Counted from the first letter of the stretch, positions 9,095 through 16,424 are shown. The stretch is 64,000 nucleotides of DNA from Pseudoalteromonas galatheae (GCF_005886105.2 NZ_PNCO02000002.1:806001-870000); one strand, 5' to 3'. Notes: generated from the letters alone by a model not told the origin. Program-made: numbers and translations.

Positions 9095-10261
9095 GTGTTT
9101 CAAGTTGTGTTTTTAGCTGTTTTGCTGATGTCTTGCTCTCAAATCGCAAGCCAAATCTACATCCCTGTTTTACCTAATATCACGGATTTCTTACAGCTTA
9201 CGCCTAGTCAAGGACAAGCGGCAGTAATTAGCTATTTCACTACACTAGGAGCTGCGCAACTACTGGTTGGGCCGCTACGAGATAAGTTTGGTGATAGGCC
9301 GTTATTTTTGAGTGGGCTGGGTATTTTACTGCTAGGCACAGTTTTTTGTTCAATTGCATCTAGCGCTGAGGTATTTTTTATCGGTCGAGTGTTGCAAGGC
9401 ATTGGTGCTGCGTCGCCGGTGTTAATTGGTCGAACGCTTCTTGCTGCAAGATTATCGGGTAGTGAACTTAAAAGCGCGATGGCGACGCTATCAATGTCGG
9501 TGAGTGTTACTGCTATTTGCAGCCCTTTTTTAGCTGGCGTTTTATCTGGCTGGGTAGGGTGGCAGGGGATGTCATGGTTTGCGTTCGCTTACTATATTTT
9601 GATACTGATTTATGGTTATAAAACTATGCAGCAGAGCAGTAAAATTACTATGTCGCTGAGGCCAAAAGCGCTCTTTAATGAATATCAAAATCTATTGTTA
9701 AACCGCTCGTTTATTTCCCTCGCGTCGCTCAAATGGTTGCCTACTTTTTTGTATCTCACCATTCAACTGTATCTGCCGTTTTTATTGGCACGGCAGTTTG
9801 GCTTGGAAGCCAACGCAATAGGTCAGGCGATGATGATCCCCATGTTTGGCTTACTCATAGGGTCAATTTTAACTAAGGTATTGCAGCGTAAGCGCGCTTA
9901 TTTAGATATCGTCATTTGGACTTGGCCAGCGCTTGTTGTCAGCGTGTTATTGCTGCTATTTGCAAGTGGTAGTGCGCTTGCTGTTTTGCTTGCTTATGCT
10001 GCGATTATGTTTGTATTTGGCGCTTATTTTCCAAGTTATATGCATCTTATTGGCGTTTTACATCCCGAGAAAGCAGGAACAGCAAATGCGCTAGTCGGCG
10101 CGGTTGAACTGTTATTTTTCTCTTGCGTGGCTTGGTTGGTCAACAGGTGGTTACTGAGTGGCGTAGAGTCACTCGCGGCACTCGTTTTTGGTTGTGCGCT
10201 GTTACTGTTTATAACCTGGCGGCATTTACGCACTGTCCTTATGCCGGTTTGTAAAGAGTAA
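9095..10261 (+). CDS. MFS drug/metabolite exporter, Bcr/CflA-like
   Basis: The 388-residue protein has twelve predicted transmembrane helices and the DHA1 (12-TMS drug:H+ antiporter) signature. IYIPVLPNI in helix 1 matches the MYLPALP-type motif, GPLRDKFGDRPLFLSG is motif A, and RVLQGIGAASPVLIGRTLL is the motif of helix 4. Proteins of this group export small toxic compounds or amino acids across the inner membrane. Translation most likely begins at GTG 9095, which has an AAGGGG site 5-8 bases upstream. The divergent LysR gene (8107-8994) is the likely regulator. A short hairpin (GCAGA/TCTGC) follows the stop but is too weak to call. Confidence 0.85.
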   Translation: MFQVVFLAVLLMSCSQIASQIYIPVLPNITDFLQLTPSQGQAAVISYFTTLGAAQLLVGPLRDKFGDRPLFLSGLGILLLGTVFCSIASSAEVFFIGRVLQGIGAASPVLIGRTLLAARLSGSELKSAMATLSMSVSVTAICSPFLAGVLSGWVGWQGMSWFAFAYYILILIYGYKTMQQSSKITMSLRPKALFNEYQNLLLNRSFISLASLKWLPTFLYLTIQLYLPFLLARQFGLEANAIGQAMMIPMFGLLIGSILTKVLQRKRAYLDIVIWTWPALVVSVLLLLFASGSALAVLLAYAAIMFVFGAYFPSYMHLIGVLHPEKAGTANALVGAVELLFFSCVAWLVNRWLLSGVESLAALVFGCALLLFITWRHLRTVLMPVCKE

Positions 10262-10344
10262 TAGAATGCAGAGCTTCTGCGACATAGCGTTTATCTATGA
10301 GATTGGTGGCTATGTATGTGATCTTAGGATAGGGAAAAATAACA

Positions 10345-10881
10345 ATGCAGTTTGAAACAGAGCGTTTATCCATAAGGCGAATGACAATGGATGACTTAGA
10401 TGCGGTTTACAGCCATCGGAAAAATCCAAATACGTCAAAATATATCGGTGCGCCTGCCACACTCGAGTCGGCAAAAGAGAGGCTAATTCAAGCTTGCCAA
10501 CCTTGGAAAAGTGCGGTCGATGAGCGTTTGATCTTGGCTTTAGTGAATAAACAAAAAGAAAAACTGATTGGCGAGCTAGTTTTTAAATATGTCGACGAAG
10601 AGAAAAAGGTTGGTGAAATTGGATTTCGATTAGCGGAGGGTGAAATTGGTTGCGGCTACGGTTATGAGGCTGCAGCAGCGCTGATAAAGGAGGCTTTTCA
10701 AAGTCTCTCTGTAGATACCATTCAGGCAATATGCGCTGTAGGCAATCGACAATCGCAACGGTTGATGCTCAAGTTAGGGATGAAACGCAAAAACCGTCTA
10801 AAAGCCTTTTTGGATATAGGCGGTGAAAAGCATGATATCTATGTCTATCAATTAACCAAAGCTCATTATCTGGAATTGTAA
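10345..10881 (+). CDS. GNAT N-acetyltransferase, RimJ/RimL-like
   Basis: The 178-residue protein begins with FETERLSIRRMTMDDLDAV, the standard opening of Acetyltransf_3 (RimJ/RimL) enzymes. The acetyl-CoA-binding beta4-alpha3 region is at residues 96-120 (EIGFRLAEG, then GYGYEAAAALIKEAF), and the NRQSQRLMLKLGM helix follows. These enzymes move an acetyl group from acetyl-CoA to an amino group, often of a ribosomal protein, an antibiotic or a small amine. The gene stands 83 bases after the MFS gene and 72 bases before a second GNAT gene, so the three could share a transcript, although each has its own ribosome site. The substrate is unknown. Confidence 0.85.
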   Translation: MQFETERLSIRRMTMDDLDAVYSHRKNPNTSKYIGAPATLESAKERLIQACQPWKSAVDERLILALVNKQKEKLIGELVFKYVDEEKKVGEIGFRLAEGEIGCGYGYEAAAALIKEAFQSLSVDTIQAICAVGNRQSQRLMLKLGMKRKNRLKAFLDIGGEKHDIYVYQLTKAHYLEL

Positions 10882-10953
10882 TGGGAACGGAATGTGGTTA
10901 CTGTAAGAGAGTGATAATCCTTTGTCAGTATTATGTTTATTTGAGGAATTAAA

Positions 10954-11418
10954 ATGGAATTTAAACTTTTAGCGCAGCACAAAGCGCTGATACCAACTAT
11001 TGCCAAGTGGTACTTTGACGAGTGGGGAGGCATTGTTGAAGAGGCTTCTGTAGAGCGGTTTGAGCAAAAGCTTTTAGACTACCTTAACGACTCTAGTATT
11101 CCTTGTGTAATCGTCGCGCTGGATGGCGATACAGTCGCAGGAGTCGTGCAGCTTAAATTTCATGAAATGAGTATCTACACAGATAAAGAGCACTGGATTG
11201 GTGGCGTTTATGTGGACAAGCCCTATCGTGGAAAGCAGTTGGCCTCACGCTTAGTCAAAGAAGCAGAGCGACTAGCCATTAAACTCGGTGTTAAAACGTT
11301 ATATTTACAAACGGAACACCCAGAAGGTGGACTCTACCGGAAACTCGGCTGGCAACCGCTCGAAAACGTCAATTACCGAGGCGTTGATGTGGTAGTGATG
11401 AGCAAAACAGTAGTTTAG
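10954..11418 (+). CDS. GNAT N-acetyltransferase
   Basis: This 154-residue GNAT protein has the CoA-binding motif VYVDKPYRGKQLASRLVKEA at about residues 89-108 (V-x-x-x-x-R-G-x-x-x-x-L), followed by the beta5 strand TLYLQTEHPEG and the YRKLGW helix typical of the family. It is a single-domain acetyltransferase with an unassigned small-molecule or peptide substrate. TGAGGA lies 6 bases before the ATG. It follows another GNAT gene on the same strand and is the last plus-strand gene before the attC-like region, so the boundary of that accessory segment lies just downstream. Confidence 0.84.
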   Translation: MEFKLLAQHKALIPTIAKWYFDEWGGIVEEASVERFEQKLLDYLNDSSIPCVIVALDGDTVAGVVQLKFHEMSIYTDKEHWIGGVYVDKPYRGKQLASRLVKEAERLAIKLGVKTLYLQTEHPEGGLYRKLGWQPLENVNYRGVDVVVMSKTVV

Positions 11419-11532
11419 TTAAACAAGCTAGATTTTAAGCTCGGGTAAAAGGCTTAATAAAATCCCACAGTTTTATATGTTCCAAACTAGGCCGTTCAAC
11501 AGCAACTTATTACCTTAAATCCAATTGCGATC

Positions 11533-11586
11533 ACGGACGCTTATCCAACTTATATTTGGACAAAAACGCGTTGGGTGAACGTCCGT
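11533..11586. repeat. Nested inverted repeat at the edge of the attC-like region
   Basis: Outer arms 11533-11539 and 11580-11586 (7 of 7) enclose inner arms 11543-11549 and 11570-11576 (6 of 7), separated by 20 bases. The symmetric two-step stem resembles the paired-core layout of integron recombination sites, but the GTTRRRY core is not evident. The rest of 11419-11716 holds no gene. Confidence 0.35.
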
Positions 11587-11618
11587 ACTAGGTGAATTTC
11601 GCATAAAAATTTCTATGG

Positions 11619-11706
11619 GCTAGCGCCCGCCTAACAGGCGTAAAATTAGGAACGAAGTGACGCAAGCCAAGCTTTTTAGGTCCTTGGTTGAGGCGCTCGT
11701 TATACG
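11619..11706 (-). repeat. attC-like site downstream of the lipoprotein gene
   Basis: Read on the minus strand this segment starts GTATAACGAGCGCCTCAAC, 7 bases after the stop of the lipoprotein gene, and ends GTTAGGCGGGCGCTAG. Both ends closely resemble the ends of Vibrio VCR-type attC sites (TATAAC...CGCC and TTAGGCGGGCGTTA). The distal core has C instead of the conserved T (GCTA for GTTA), so the site may be inactive. Orientation fits a minus-strand cassette with the gene first and attC behind it. The call rests on end similarity; the middle does not fold into a long stem. Confidence 0.5.
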
Positions 11707-11716
11707 TAACTTGCGC

Positions 11717-12442
11717 TTACTGAATTTCTTGTTGCCAGTTAACCTTTTGATAAACTGATTTTTGATTAAAGTTAGTATTACCAGTCGTAGGACCTACATA
11801 GTAATACATGCCACCAGAGAAACCTGCAACACCAACTGAAGTAAGTTGTTTTGGCAAAGCAGCTACCGCGTCTTTAGCATTTAAAAATACGTTATTTTCA
11901 GGGTAGGCGTCTTGAAGAGTAGGCTCGGACAATAATTGTATGGACTGGTTAATAATGCGACTTGAAATTGCTTTGTGAGTTTGTCCTTTCGCCCAACCTA
12001 AAGATTTACCAGTAAAGATATTTAGTTCATCGCTATGACCAGCATAAAACACCTCATCTCGAATAATTTGACCATTTACTTCTAAACACCAATCAACAAT
12101 AACAAAGCTTGCGTAACTTGCATTTGTAATTATTTGTGAGTAGCGATGGATTTTAGCGTGTACTTTAGCTTTTTTTGATACGTTTGAAGTATTTTTGTTA
12201 AGGGTATTCAAGATTGATTGTTGAATATTATTTTTGTCTGCTTCATCAAAGCTACCCCAATTAAAAGCCCCATATGATTCATTGTCAGCTGTATTTTTAT
12301 CAACTATGAGTGAAACTGAGTTTACGTTGGCGCTAAATGCAGGAGCGTTTGTTAATAAAGGGAATTCTGTTTTACTTGCTGTCCCAGTAACACCACAACC
12401 CACTAAGATTAGAGATAAAGATAAAACTATTAGATGTTTCAC
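11717..12442 (-). CDS. Cassette-borne lipoprotein of unknown function
   Basis: The protein has a lipoprotein signal peptide ending in the lipobox LILVGC, so it should be anchored in the inner or outer membrane. The remaining 220 residues show no domain I recognise; residues 60-190 look like an alternating alpha/beta fold with one later Cys. I chose the GTG at 12442, which has AGGAG five bases upstream; an earlier in-frame GTG at 12448 overlaps that site. The gene lies between two attC-like sites on the same strand (12460-12557 upstream, 11619-11706 downstream), exactly as expected for an integron gene cassette, and shares the orientation of the other cassette genes. Function is unknown. Confidence 0.75.
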   Translation of the reverse strand: MKHLIVLSLSLILVGCGVTGTASKTEFPLLTNAPAFSANVNSVSLIVDKNTADNESYGAFNWGSFDEADKNNIQQSILNTLNKNTSNVSKKAKVHAKIHRYSQIITNASYASFVIVDWCLEVNGQIIRDEVFYAGHSDELNIFTGKSLGWAKGQTHKAISSRIINQSIQLLSEPTLQDAYPENNVFLNAKDAVAALPKQLTSVGVAGFSGGMYYYVGPTTGNTNFNQKSVYQKVNWQQEIQ

Positions 12443-12459
12443 ACGCACTCCTTATTTAC

Positions 12460-12557
12460 GTATAACGCCATAATAAACGACACAAAATAGCAGGCTTAAA
12501 CTGGCGACGAAGGAGCACAAGCCTGCTGTTTTGTGTCCCTGGTTTAACGGCCTTGAT
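12460..12557 (-). repeat. attC-like site, distal part, interrupted by the IS element
   Basis: Two 19-base arms, 12479-12497 and 12519-12537, pair at 18 of 19 positions around a 21-base spacer. The proximal core reads GTTATAC on the minus strand (12466-12460), close to the GTTRRRY consensus, and lies 18 bases before the start of the lipoprotein gene. The other end is broken by the insertion at about 12550; it continues beyond the element at 13799, where the minus strand gives GTCTAAT next to the shared 9-bp sequence. This is the best attC candidate in the window. Confidence 0.6.
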
Positions 12558-12569
12558 ACTTATTGAACC

Positions 12570-12626
12570 TTCTCCCCGAAGTTTAGCGAACAGCTAAACT
12601 TCAGGGCGACGAAACCCAAAGGAGAA
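12570..12626 (+). promoter_or_regulatory. Hairpins that can mask the transposase ribosome site
   Basis: A perfect 10-bp stem (12578-12587 with 12593-12602) is enclosed by TTCTCC at 12570-12575, which can pair with GGAGAA at 12621-12626, the ribosome site of the transposase. In a long transcript entering from outside this would hide the start at 12633 and keep transposase synthesis low. Confidence 0.5.
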
Positions 12627-12632
12627 AGCTCA

Positions 12633-13676
12633 ATGAAATTCTATACTACTTTTCATAAATATTATTGTGGAATTGACCTTCATGCACGCATTTTATACGT
12701 TTGCATTATTGATGAGCGAGGTAATAAAGTTGTTCATCAGAAAATAAAAGCTGATAAACATGAATTACTTAGACTGATTTCGCCCTATCTCGAAGATATC
12801 GTTATCGGTGTTGAATGCATGCATTGTTGGTATTGGGTGAGTGATTTATGTGCTGAACATGATATTGATTTTGTGCTTGGTCATGCGCTTTATATGAAAG
12901 CTATTCACGGTGGTAAAGCCAAAAACGATAAGATTGACTCTTATAAAATCGCTAGTCTATTGCGTGGTGGCAACTTCCCGCTGGCTCACAATTATCCTGC
13001 TAATATGCGTTCAACACGCGATTTACTTCGCAGACGAACACGGCTGGTTCAGCATGGCGCACAACTGAAAGCGCATATAGTTAACACAAATAGTCAGTAC
13101 AACTACCCGCCACTCGAGTTACATATGAAGAACAAATGTGTTCGACAAGAATTCCAAACGCGTTTTGATGACCAAGCCGTCCAACGCAATGTTAACTTTG
13201 ATCTAGCCATCCTCGATGCCTACGCAGAAGAGCTTAAAAAACTTGAATATTATTTAGAGAGCAAAACTAAAAAGCATCAACCAAACTATTACGCACAACT
13301 GCGTACCATACCAGGTATTGGTCTTATTCTAGCCATGACTATTTTGTATGAAATTGGTGATATTAACCGCTTCGAGTCTGTACAAAAATTTGCATCTTAT
13401 TGTCGACCAGTTAAGTGCAAAGCAGAATCTGCTGGCAAAACCTATGGCACCAGCGGCAATAAAATTGGAAATGGACACTTGAAATGGGCGTTCAGTGAAG
13501 CCGCTGTACTTTATTTACGTGGAAATGACAAAGCTCGGTGCTACTTAAACAAATTACAAAAACGCATGAGCAAAGCCAAAGCACTTTCAGTGCTCGCCCA
13601 TAAGCTCGGTCGTTGTGTTTATTTTATGCTTAAGAACAAAACGGTATTCGACGATGAACGTTTTTTAAAAGGCTAA
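12633..13676 (+). CDS. IS110-family (IS1111 group) DEDD transposase
   Basis: The 347-residue recombinase has the RuvC-like DEDD active site: D15 in YCGIDLHA, E61 in GVECMHCWYW, and D99 and D102 in KNDKIDSYKIA. The C-terminal Transposase_20 region begins at about residue 222 with LRTIPGIGLILAM and includes the conserved serine segment GTSGNKIGNGHLKWA (S274). Length and domain order are complete, so it may be active. These enzymes act with an element-encoded bridge RNA that matches donor and target. The ATG at 12633 has GGAGAA 6-12 bases upstream. It is the only plus-strand gene in the cassette region. Confidence 0.93.
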   Translation: MKFYTTFHKYYCGIDLHARILYVCIIDERGNKVVHQKIKADKHELLRLISPYLEDIVIGVECMHCWYWVSDLCAEHDIDFVLGHALYMKAIHGGKAKNDKIDSYKIASLLRGGNFPLAHNYPANMRSTRDLLRRRTRLVQHGAQLKAHIVNTNSQYNYPPLELHMKNKCVRQEFQTRFDDQAVQRNVNFDLAILDAYAEELKKLEYYLESKTKKHQPNYYAQLRTIPGIGLILAMTILYEIGDINRFESVQKFASYCRPVKCKAESAGKTYGTSGNKIGNGHLKWAFSEAAVLYLRGNDKARCYLNKLQKRMSKAKALSVLAHKLGRCVYFMLKNKTVFDDERFLKG

Positions 13677-13807
13677 GTCGCACAATGGGGTGAGCTCAAC
13701 ACCTAACTAGATAAGCACGAACAACCATGCATTATTTGTGTTTTTGTCAGTAATAGCTGAATTTTACAGGTAAGTATTGTCGAAGTAATAAGCTATTTGG
13801 CCTTGAT

Positions 13808-14162
13808 TAGACACCCCATTGGTGCGCATTTATTTAAGCAATGAATTGAATCGTTTACACCTTAGCTGAGCCTTTAACTAACTGGACGAATGAGCCATCC
13901 CCTTGAGTAGTGCAAGATTAAGGTTAACCGATGAATGTCTAGTGGCCCTAAACGATAAGTTGTATCGACCGATTTAGGCAGCGATGAGATCGCAATAAGA
14001 GATTACGGCGTAACGCCCCTATATGTGTTTGCCGTAAACGATTTAACGGTTAACCGACATAACGAAGTTGAACAGGTTTAAGCGTTGCCAATACAAATTA
14101 GCTGCTTAAAAGCAGCTAAAAAGAATCGTTATGCTTAATTGACCGGATAAGGTTCATATGTG
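13808..14162 (-). other. Non-coding segment between the IS element and the DUF4062 gene, with attC-like palindromes
   Basis: No gene is visible in these 355 bases. On the minus strand the stretch after the DUF4062 stop contains GCATAACG (14137-14130), a perfect 8-bp hairpin (TTAGCTGC and its complement, 14098-14119), and further on GGCGTTACGC near 14010. The outer two sequences are nearly complementary and could be the two ends of a degenerate attC of about 130 bases. The piece may also hold a second, gene-less or decayed cassette. These are weak calls made by eye. Confidence 0.35.
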
Positions 14163-15128
14163 TTATACATCGTCCCGCAAAACTTCTAGTATTTTTTGTT
14201 GAGTAATACCTTCATTCGCTAGTAATTCACTGATATTTGCTTTTAATCGAGAATACTCCTCTTCCATCATCTCGTAGTGCATTTCATCTATTTCACCAGC
14301 TGAAGTTGTCACGTAATTTTCTCCAGTAGTTATAATCAACTCCCCCCCTGATGACAGAGAGCATTCTTTCAATGATGTTGAAGTCAAGATATCAATAAGG
14401 GTAGGTTTGTGACCAGTAGATAAAAGGGTTTTAATCGCTTCGCTATCTAACATTAAATCATGTAGTTTAACTAGAACTTTGGATTCATTTGAGCCAACAG
14501 ACTTCAACACTTGAGTGGATAGAAACTCAATTTTATCGCTTACACCAACTAAATGAGACATCATATCTGAAACTCTATTCTCTTCATTTTGGTTGCTTAA
14601 AAACGAGAACATCATTCCAGCCCATTGCTGCCTTAAATATGATTCGATATCTGAAAAATCTCGAAATGGAACAATTGCATTGTTAATTGAATTTGAACGA
14701 ACCTGGTCAATAAACCCAAAGATCTTCGTATTGTCTGCAGAAGGGTAAACTATTTCATTATGATTGAGATTTTTATTGTTTTTATTCTTTGTGTACAAGA
14801 AGTGATCAGAGTAAACAGACTGTTCTACCAGTGCGAACACGGGGATTTTGCTTTTGATTGCCTCTTTATATTCTTCATTTGTTATCGAGTTGTCCCCCTC
14901 TCGAAATAACCCTCCATAACGGCCTCCTATTATCAAAACAAACATTTGGCAATTCGGTACTTCTGACAAACAAGAATCATGGGTATGCATTGTTGGGTTA
15001 TAAAATACTGCGCCTTCCTCACTCAAAACAGGCTCATAACCAATAGTTCTAACAAAATATTTAAGGTTTTCTCGAATATGCTTCAAATCGTAGCAAGTAG
15101 AACTAATGAAAACACGAGGTATTGCCAT
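14163..15128 (-). CDS. DUF4062-domain protein on a probable integron cassette
   Basis: Residues 4-100 match the DUF4062 domain: PRVFISSTCYDLKHIRENL, then VLSEEGAVFYNP, the MFVLIIGGRYGG strand-loop at 62-73 and SITNEEYKEA at 81-90. The domain has a Rossmann-like fold that has been compared with TIR and SLOG domains and occurs at the N-terminus of several NACHT/STAND-type conflict and immune proteins, including the animal proteins TEP1 and NWD1. Here there is no NTPase; residues 190-321 are a mostly helical region ending in a likely coiled coil (about 288-318). The gene is preceded by an attC-like site (15192-15255) and shares the strand of the other cassettes. A phage-defence role is an inference from family and context. 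Confidence 0.8.
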   Translation of the reverse strand: MAIPRVFISSTCYDLKHIRENLKYFVRTIGYEPVLSEEGAVFYNPTMHTHDSCLSEVPNCQMFVLIIGGRYGGLFREGDNSITNEEYKEAIKSKIPVFALVEQSVYSDHFLYTKNKNNKNLNHNEIVYPSADNTKIFGFIDQVRSNSINNAIVPFRDFSDIESYLRQQWAGMMFSFLSNQNEENRVSDMMSHLVGVSDKIEFLSTQVLKSVGSNESKVLVKLHDLMLDSEAIKTLLSTGHKPTLIDILTSTSLKECSLSSGGELIITTGENYVTTSAGEIDEMHYEMMEEEYSRLKANISELLANEGITQQKILEVLRDDV

Positions 15129-15191
15129 TTTCTTCCCTAGTAAAATTAGATGTATAATATTTTAGTATTTATGCGACACGAAGTTTGTGTT

Positions 15192-15255
15192 GCATAATCG
15201 CTTGTTGGACTGAGCCGCTACACGCTCGATGTCTCAGAGTTGGTGTTATTTATGC
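15192..15255 (-). repeat. attC-like site upstream of the DUF4062 gene
   Basis: The segment begins and ends with GCATAA and TTATGC, the usual attC core, and has an inner stem CTGAG/CTCAG at about 15210-15237. Read on the minus strand the proximal core is GCGATTATGC, one base off GCGTTATGC. A second hairpin (TTATGCGACAC paired with GTGTTGCATAA, 15169-15197 region) overlaps its end, so the limits are uncertain. Confidence 0.45.
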
Positions 15256-15472
15256 TATGGGAATTTGCTTTTTAGAGACATTAGCCAAATCATTTGGTTT
15301 GAACAGCTAGTCTATTATTAATTAAGCTTTCCCTGCATTGCTCAGCGCTTATTATGTATTCATTACACCTAAATTTATCTTAATAAGCAATTATGTTTTT
15401 TTAGCGTACAAAGGCCGCTAGCCTGAGCAATTAAGTAGGTTAACCAGTTGATTTTGCTCAGCTATCGAGCTG
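15256..15472. other. Non-coding segment with an 8-bp inverted repeat
   Basis: No gene is visible. CTGAGCAA at 15423-15430 is matched by its exact complement at 15454-15461 across 23 bases, next to GCTAGC and GCTAAC, so this may be another degraded attC. Nothing else stands out in the AT-rich remainder. Confidence 0.3.
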
Positions 15473-15730
15473 CTAACTCGTTCGCTCTACTTTGGTCGGT
15501 GTTGCATCTAACTTGAATACGCCAATTAGCCGCAAGATACCTACCTTACAATGCTGACAAGGCCAATTCGGTATTAATGTCACGTTTTCTCCTGTCTTTG
15601 GCCTCTTTGCTCTGCATGTGCATGACGCCCACGACTTTATCAGCGCTAACTTTCGCTTGCGACATGCATTGGCTAAAAAGCCGTAATGCTGAATACGCAT
15701 GAATCCTTTAGACAATGTATCTATACTCAT
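15473..15730 (-). pseudogene. IS91-family transposase, C-terminal fragment
   Basis: The 85-codon frame carries KGFMRIQHYGFLANACRKRK followed by LALIKS, the C-terminal signature of IS91-type (Y2) rolling-circle transposases, and then a C-x2-C pair (WPCQHC) as in the tails of this group. The catalytic tyrosines and the rest of the protein, normally more than 300 residues, are missing upstream, so this is a remnant and not a gene. It shows that a rolling-circle element once entered or passed through the array. The likely break point is just upstream of 15730, where similarity ends. Confidence 0.65.
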
Positions 15731-15803
15731 GTTTTACAGCAAGACGCAAACTGTGCTGTTAGCCCTTTGAGCAAAATTTTCTAGCTTATTTTGGGGCAAA
15801 GGT

Positions 15804-15821
15804 GGGTTATATTAATAACCC
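15804..15821. repeat. 7-bp stem hairpin after the DUF6998-like gene
   Basis: GGGTTAT and ATAACCC form a perfect stem with a 4-base loop about 50 bases past the stop at 15872. Just beyond, CCTTTG/CAAAGG with inner AAAAT/ATTTT (15759-15802) forms a second, looser stem. Together they may be the remains of this cassette's attC. Confidence 0.3.
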
Positions 15822-15871
15822 GCCATGGACAAAAACAATTCAGCACCGAAGAAGCATAGTTAATTGACGTG

Positions 15872-16324
15872 TTAACTGATTCTTGGCACACGACTAGACT
15901 CGAAGACCTGCTTATTTAGCTGTTTTAGTTTGCTTAGCGCTATTTGGAATTGCCCATTTTTTGGAATTTTTTTACCTGAAAACTGTGCCCAAACTAGATT
16001 TCCTGGGCCATTGTAAATTTCTTCAAAAGTGCCGTTGGGCAATATTTTGATAATGATAGTGTGTTCTGGCTCGCTACGAAAGGAAACAATTTTTGACTGT
16101 GTAGCCTTTATTTCAACTTGCTTGCCATTATGCGTTTTTGCATCGAAACCCTTGTTAGATGCAGTTTCTAGATTTAATCCATACGCTTCAGCTACGAGGC
16201 ATTCTCCAATACTACCAACCATGTGACCATCTGGCGTGAAATGCCTTCCTGGGAACATGACTTCAAGCTCATCAACAGTCGAATATAATTGCCGTATTAA
16301 TTTCTGAAATTTATCGTGATCCAT
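15872..16324 (-). CDS. DUF6998-like protein with a PD-(D/E)XK nuclease-like core
   Basis: Residues 36-75 (from the ATG at 16324) contain GSIGECLVAEAYGL, then GFDAKTHNGKQVEIKAT. The pattern of an acidic helix followed by D-x(9-10)-E-x-K is the PD-(D/E)XK nuclease signature and matches what I recall of the DUF6998 family. The product is 150 residues, a full single domain. I prefer the ATG at 16324 over an in-frame TTG at 16339 because the probable attC core GTTAAGC (16337-16331) ends just upstream of it. Similar small proteins are found beside restriction and conflict genes, but no partner is present here. DNA cleavage is not shown by the sequence alone. Confidence 0.7.
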   Translation of the reverse strand: MDHDKFQKLIRQLYSTVDELEVMFPGRHFTPDGHMVGSIGECLVAEAYGLNLETASNKGFDAKTHNGKQVEIKATQSKIVSFRSEPEHTIIIKILPNGTFEEIYNGPGNLVWAQFSGKKIPKNGQFQIALSKLKQLNKQVFESSRVPRIS

Positions 16325-16330
16325 GTTTTC

Positions 16331-16424
16331 GCTTAACAATCGTAACCTACGAGCGATTCGGTCGTTTTTCTGCCGTGAATCGTCTCGATATTCTACTTAC
16401 GGATTTTTTATCACAATGGCTAAC
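16331..16424 (-). repeat. attC-like site upstream of the DUF6998-like gene
   Basis: On the minus strand the segment ends in GTTAAGC (16337-16331), a full match to GTTRRRY, seven bases before the gene start. An inner imperfect stem pairs CGAGCGATTC (16350-16359) with GAATCGTCTCG (16377-16387). The distal core near 16418-16424 (GTTAGCC) is a poor match. The following 16425-16713 holds no gene; only short inverted repeats of 6 bases are seen there. Confidence 0.4.

Larger units (their letters stand above)
12549..13807 (+). mobile_element. IS110-family element, IS1111-type, about 1.25 kb, inserted in an attC-like site
   Basis: A 9-bp direct repeat, GGCCTTGAT, occurs at 12549-12557 and again at 13799-13807, a period of 1250 bases that encloses one transposase gene. 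Short subterminal inverted repeats CTTATT (12559-12564) and AATAAG (13787-13792) lie just inside, as in the IS1111 subgroup. Exact ends are uncertain by about 10 bases. Joining the flanks across the element restores an attC-like core (GTCTAAT, then AAGGCC) for the site at 12460. The transposase reads opposite to the cassettes, which matches the reported behaviour of IS1111-attC elements. The 122-base non-coding stretch 13677-13798 is where a bridge RNA would be expected in this subgroup; I see no diagnostic fold. Confidence 0.7.

Noticed and set aside
11619..16424. Prophage or conjugative element as the source of the accessory region
   Set aside because: No phage structural, integrase, relaxase or type IV secretion gene is visible; the palindromes and gene order fit cassettes better.
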